From: Rhodospirillales bacterium | Lineage (GTDB): Bacteria > Pseudomonadota > Alphaproteobacteria > Micavibrionales > UBA2020 | Length of the DNA: 8,238 nucleotides | Assembly (NCBI GenBank): GCA_023266795.1 | Contig: JAHFPI010000081.1 | Coordinates: 1 to 8,238 of the forward strand | Direction of reading: 5' to 3' | Shown here: in pieces, positions 6,247-8,238 of the stretch | Layout: each line of letters begins with the position of its first letter | Position numbering within the stretch: position 1 is the first letter of the stretch | Translations under genes and position numbers: made by a program | Notes under the pieces: model-generated | What the model saw: only the letters and a program-made list of their open reading frames with translations | Databases searched by the model: none | What the model was told of the DNA's origin: nothing

Positions 6247-6262
6247 GCACAAGATCTTGTAT
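6247..6262. promoter_or_regulatory. Candidate NrdR box 2 (stronger)
   Basis: GCACAAGATCTTGTAT contains a perfect 12-bp palindrome ACAAGATCTTGT (6249-6260). It matches 12 of 16 positions of the NrdR consensus acaCwAtATaTwGtgt. NrdR is the ATP-cone repressor of ribonucleotide reductase genes and typically binds paired boxes 15-16 bp apart; the gap to box 1 is 16 bp. It lies just downstream of the predicted start of nrdD transcription. Confidence 0.6.
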
Positions 6263-6314
6263 TCAAACAAAATATCCATAAAAAAATGCCCTCGTCACGA
6301 ACGCTGAATTATTC

Positions 6315-6320
6315 AGGAGG
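6315..6320 (+). promoter_or_regulatory. Ribosome binding site of nrdD
   Basis: A full AGGAGG lies 10 bases before the ATG at 6331. It is the best Shine-Dalgarno in the window and decides the nrdD start. Confidence 0.85.
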
Positions 6321-6330
6321 CACAAGAACC

Positions 6331-8238
6331 ATGAACACGCCGCGTATTGCCGTCTCTTCTGCACAGGAAGCACTTGTCGAGCAGCTCTTCAAAGGTACCG
6401 AGGTCAATTGCAGCAACGCTGTCACCGAATATATCGCCAAGCAGGACTGGCGGATCAACGCCAACGCCAATACCGGCTATTCCAACGCCGGCATGATCAA
6501 CAATCTCGCCGGAAAACTCATCGCCAATTACTGGCTTGATACCGTTTACAGCGCCGAGGAGGGAAAATCCCACCGCGAAGGCGACATCCATATCCATGAC
6601 CTTGACTGCCTGACCGGCTACTGCGCGGGCTGGAGCCTGCGCCAGCTGCTCAACGACGGCTTCAACGGCGTTCAGGGGCGCGTTTCGTCCCGCCCACCCC
6701 GCCACTTCCGCGAGGCGCTGGGACAGATGTCAAACTTCCTCGGCATCCTGCAGTCGGAATGGGCCGGCGCGCGGGCGTTCAGCAGCTTCGACGCTTATCT
6801 GGCGCCCTATGTTTTCAAGGACCACACCAGCTTCAAGGACGTCAAAAAAGCCATCCGGCAGTTCGTCTATAACCTGAACGTTCCCGCCCGCTGGGGACAA
6901 TCGCCCTTCACCAACATCACGCTGGATATCACCGTTCCCGAAGACCTGCAGAAAACCGCGCCGACAGCCAACAACCTGCACCTCTTCACCGGCATCGCCG
7001 ACGAAGTGCTGCTGCAGGAGGCGCAGAAACGCGACTTCGGCATCCGCAGCCTCGAGGACATGACCTACCGCCATTTCACGCCGGAAATGGAAATGATCAA
7101 TATCGCCTACTACGAAGTGATGACCGAGGGCGACTCCAACGGCCAGCCCTTCACCTTCCCGATCCCGACCGTCAACATCACCGAGGACTTCGACTGGGAC
7201 AGCCCGGTCGCCAAGGCCATCTTCGAGAATACGGCCAAGGTCGGCTCTTCCTACTTCCAGAACTTCGTCGGCAGCCAGTGGATGCGCGGCCCCAATGGGG
7301 AGAAAGTCCGCAATCCGGAAGCCTATTCGCCCGGCGCGGTGCGCTCGATGTGCTGCCGTTTGCAGCTTGATCTGCGCGAATTGCAGAAGCGCGGCAACGG
7401 CCTGTTCGGCTCGGCGGAGATGACCGGCTCGATCGGCGTCGTGACGATCAACATGGCGCGGCTCGGCTTCCGCTTCAAGGGCGACCTCAAGGGGATGATG
7501 GACGAGATCAACCGTCTGATGGACATCGGCAAATCCACGCTGGAAAAGAAACGCCGCTTCGTGCAGGAAATGTACAATCGCGGGCTTTACCCGTACACCG
7601 CGCGATACCTGCCTTTCTTCAGGAACCATTTCAGCACCATCGGCGTCAACGGCATGAACGAGATGATGCGCAACTTCACCGGCGACATCATCGACCTGAC
7701 GCATGAAAAGGGCATCGACGTCTGCACCTTCATCCTTGACCACATGCGGGAGCGCATCAAGGGCTACCAGCAGGAAACCGGCAACCTGTATAATCTCGAA
7801 GCCACCCCCGCCGAAGGCACGACCTACCGCTTCGCCAAGGAAGACAAGAAACGCTATCCGGACATCATTCAGGCCGGCTCGGGCGACAACATTTATTACA
7901 CCAATTCGTCGCAGCTTCCGGTCGGCTATACCGACGACCCGTTCGAGGCGCTGGACATGCAGAACAAGCTGCAATGCAAGTACACCGGCGGCACCGTCCT
8001 GCACCTCTACATGAACGAAAAGATCAGCAGCGCCGAGGCCTGCAAAAAGTTTGTCAAAACCGTGATCGAAAACTACCAGATGCCGTACATCACCGTCACG
8101 CCGGTCTTTTCGGTGTGCGATACGCACGGCTACCTGAACGGCGAACAGGCGGAATGCCCGAAGTGCGGCGAAAAAACCAAGGTCTGGACAAGGGTCATGG
8201 GCTATTTCAGGCCGGTCGACAGCTTCAACATCGGCAAA
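6331..8238 (+). CDS. nrdD: Anaerobic (class III) ribonucleoside-triphosphate reductase NrdD, 3'-truncated by window edge
   Basis: 636 codons are open to the window edge, and only a short C-terminal tail should be missing. NrdD is a glycyl-radical enzyme that reduces ribonucleotides to deoxyribonucleotides without oxygen; its activase NrdG is expected downstream. Visible landmarks: 'RINANANTGYSNAGMINNLAG' near 43-63; 'HIHDLDCLTGYCAGW' (87-101) with Cys98 in the position of the conserved first active-site Cys; 'FPIPTVNIT'; 'SMCCRLQ' around Cys341/Cys342, the thiyl-radical region; and 'GSIGVVTIN' ending at Asn374. At the C-terminus Cys596, His599, Cys609 and Cys612 form a CxxH...CxxC zinc site. 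'RVMGYF' with Gly624 is the predicted glycyl radical, and 'FNIGK' ends the window. There is no N-terminal ATP-cone: the catalytic core begins by about residue 30. The cofactor subtype (formate or thioredoxin-type reductant) cannot be settled from what is visible. Confidence 0.96.
   Translation, partial: MNTPRIAVSSAQEALVEQLFKGTEVNCSNAVTEYIAKQDWRINANANTGYSNAGMINNLAGKLIANYWLDTVYSAEEGKSHREGDIHIHDLDCLTGYCAGWSLRQLLNDGFNGVQGRVSSRPPRHFREALGQMSNFLGILQSEWAGARAFSSFDAYLAPYVFKDHTSFKDVKKAIRQFVYNLNVPARWGQSPFTNITLDITVPEDLQKTAPTANNLHLFTGIADEVLLQEAQKRDFGIRSLEDMTYRHFTPEMEMINIAYYEVMTEGDSNGQPFTFPIPTVNITEDFDWDSPVAKAIFENTAKVGSSYFQNFVGSQWMRGPNGEKVRNPEAYSPGAVRSMCCRLQLDLRELQKRGNGLFGSAEMTGSIGVVTINMARLGFRFKGDLKGMMDEINRLMDIGKSTLEKKRRFVQEMYNRGLYPYTARYLPFFRNHFSTIGVNGMNEMMRNFTGDIIDLTHEKGIDVCTFILDHMRERIKGYQQETGNLYNLEATPAEGTTYRFAKEDKKRYPDIIQAGSGDNIYYTNSSQLPVGYTDDPFEALDMQNKLQCKYTGGTVLHLYMNEKISSAEACKKFVKTVIENYQMPYITVTPVFSVCDTHGYLNGEQAECPKCGEKTKVWTRVMGYFRPVDSFNIGK

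Noticed and set aside
6730..8127. Long minus-strand open frame (465 codons) opposite nrdD
   Set aside because: It is a codon-bias shadow of nrdD: GC-rich third positions suppress stops on the opposite strand. Its translation is rich in repeated Val/Asp/Ala/His without recognisable motifs, while the plus strand is unmistakable NrdD.

Overview
The window is protein-coding bacterial DNA, most likely from an alphaproteobacterium. This is inferred from HemN- and NrdD-type protein signatures, TTGAC-N4-GTCAA (FNR/FixK-class) operators and mostly GC-rich codon use. Its theme is life without oxygen. Nearly every recognisable gene is an oxygen-independent version of a pathway, or a partner of one: heme synthesis (hemN, 3' end only), ubiquinone synthesis (ubiD, ubiT, ubiU, ubiV) and deoxynucleotide synthesis (nrdD, running off the right edge).

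Layout: bases 1-197 hold the C-terminus of HemN (+). Bases 198-334 are non-coding with a weak promoter candidate. Bases 335-2137 (+) encode a 600-residue TPR/SAM-methyltransferase of unknown substrate, visibly more AT-rich than its surroundings. It meets ubiD (-, stop at 2134) tail to tail with a 4-base overlap. ubiD and the ubiTUV operon (+, 3733-6086) diverge from an 84-bp gap with one FNR-type box at its exact centre. ubiT and ubiU overlap by ATGA, and ubiV follows ubiU after 3 bases. A 244-bp spacer then carries a second, more perfect FNR-type box, followed by two 16-bp sites resembling tandem NrdR boxes, ahead of nrdD.

How the genes fit together: UbiD decarboxylates the ubiquinone precursor. 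UbiT (SCP2 lipid-binding protein) and UbiU/UbiV (paired U32-family Fe-S proteins, each with four Cys at the spacing known from the E. coli proteins) are the known O2-independent hydroxylation module. HemN and NrdD are the anaerobic counterparts in heme and dNTP synthesis. The two FNR-type boxes suggest that oxygen loss switches on ubiD, ubiTUV and nrdD together, with NrdR-like control added at nrdD. The most notable features are regulatory: the mirror-symmetric ubiD/ubiT promoter region that predicts leaderless or near-leaderless mRNAs on both sides, and the FNR plus NrdR architecture at nrdD. I saw no RNA genes, CRISPR arrays, insertion sequences or convincing terminators.
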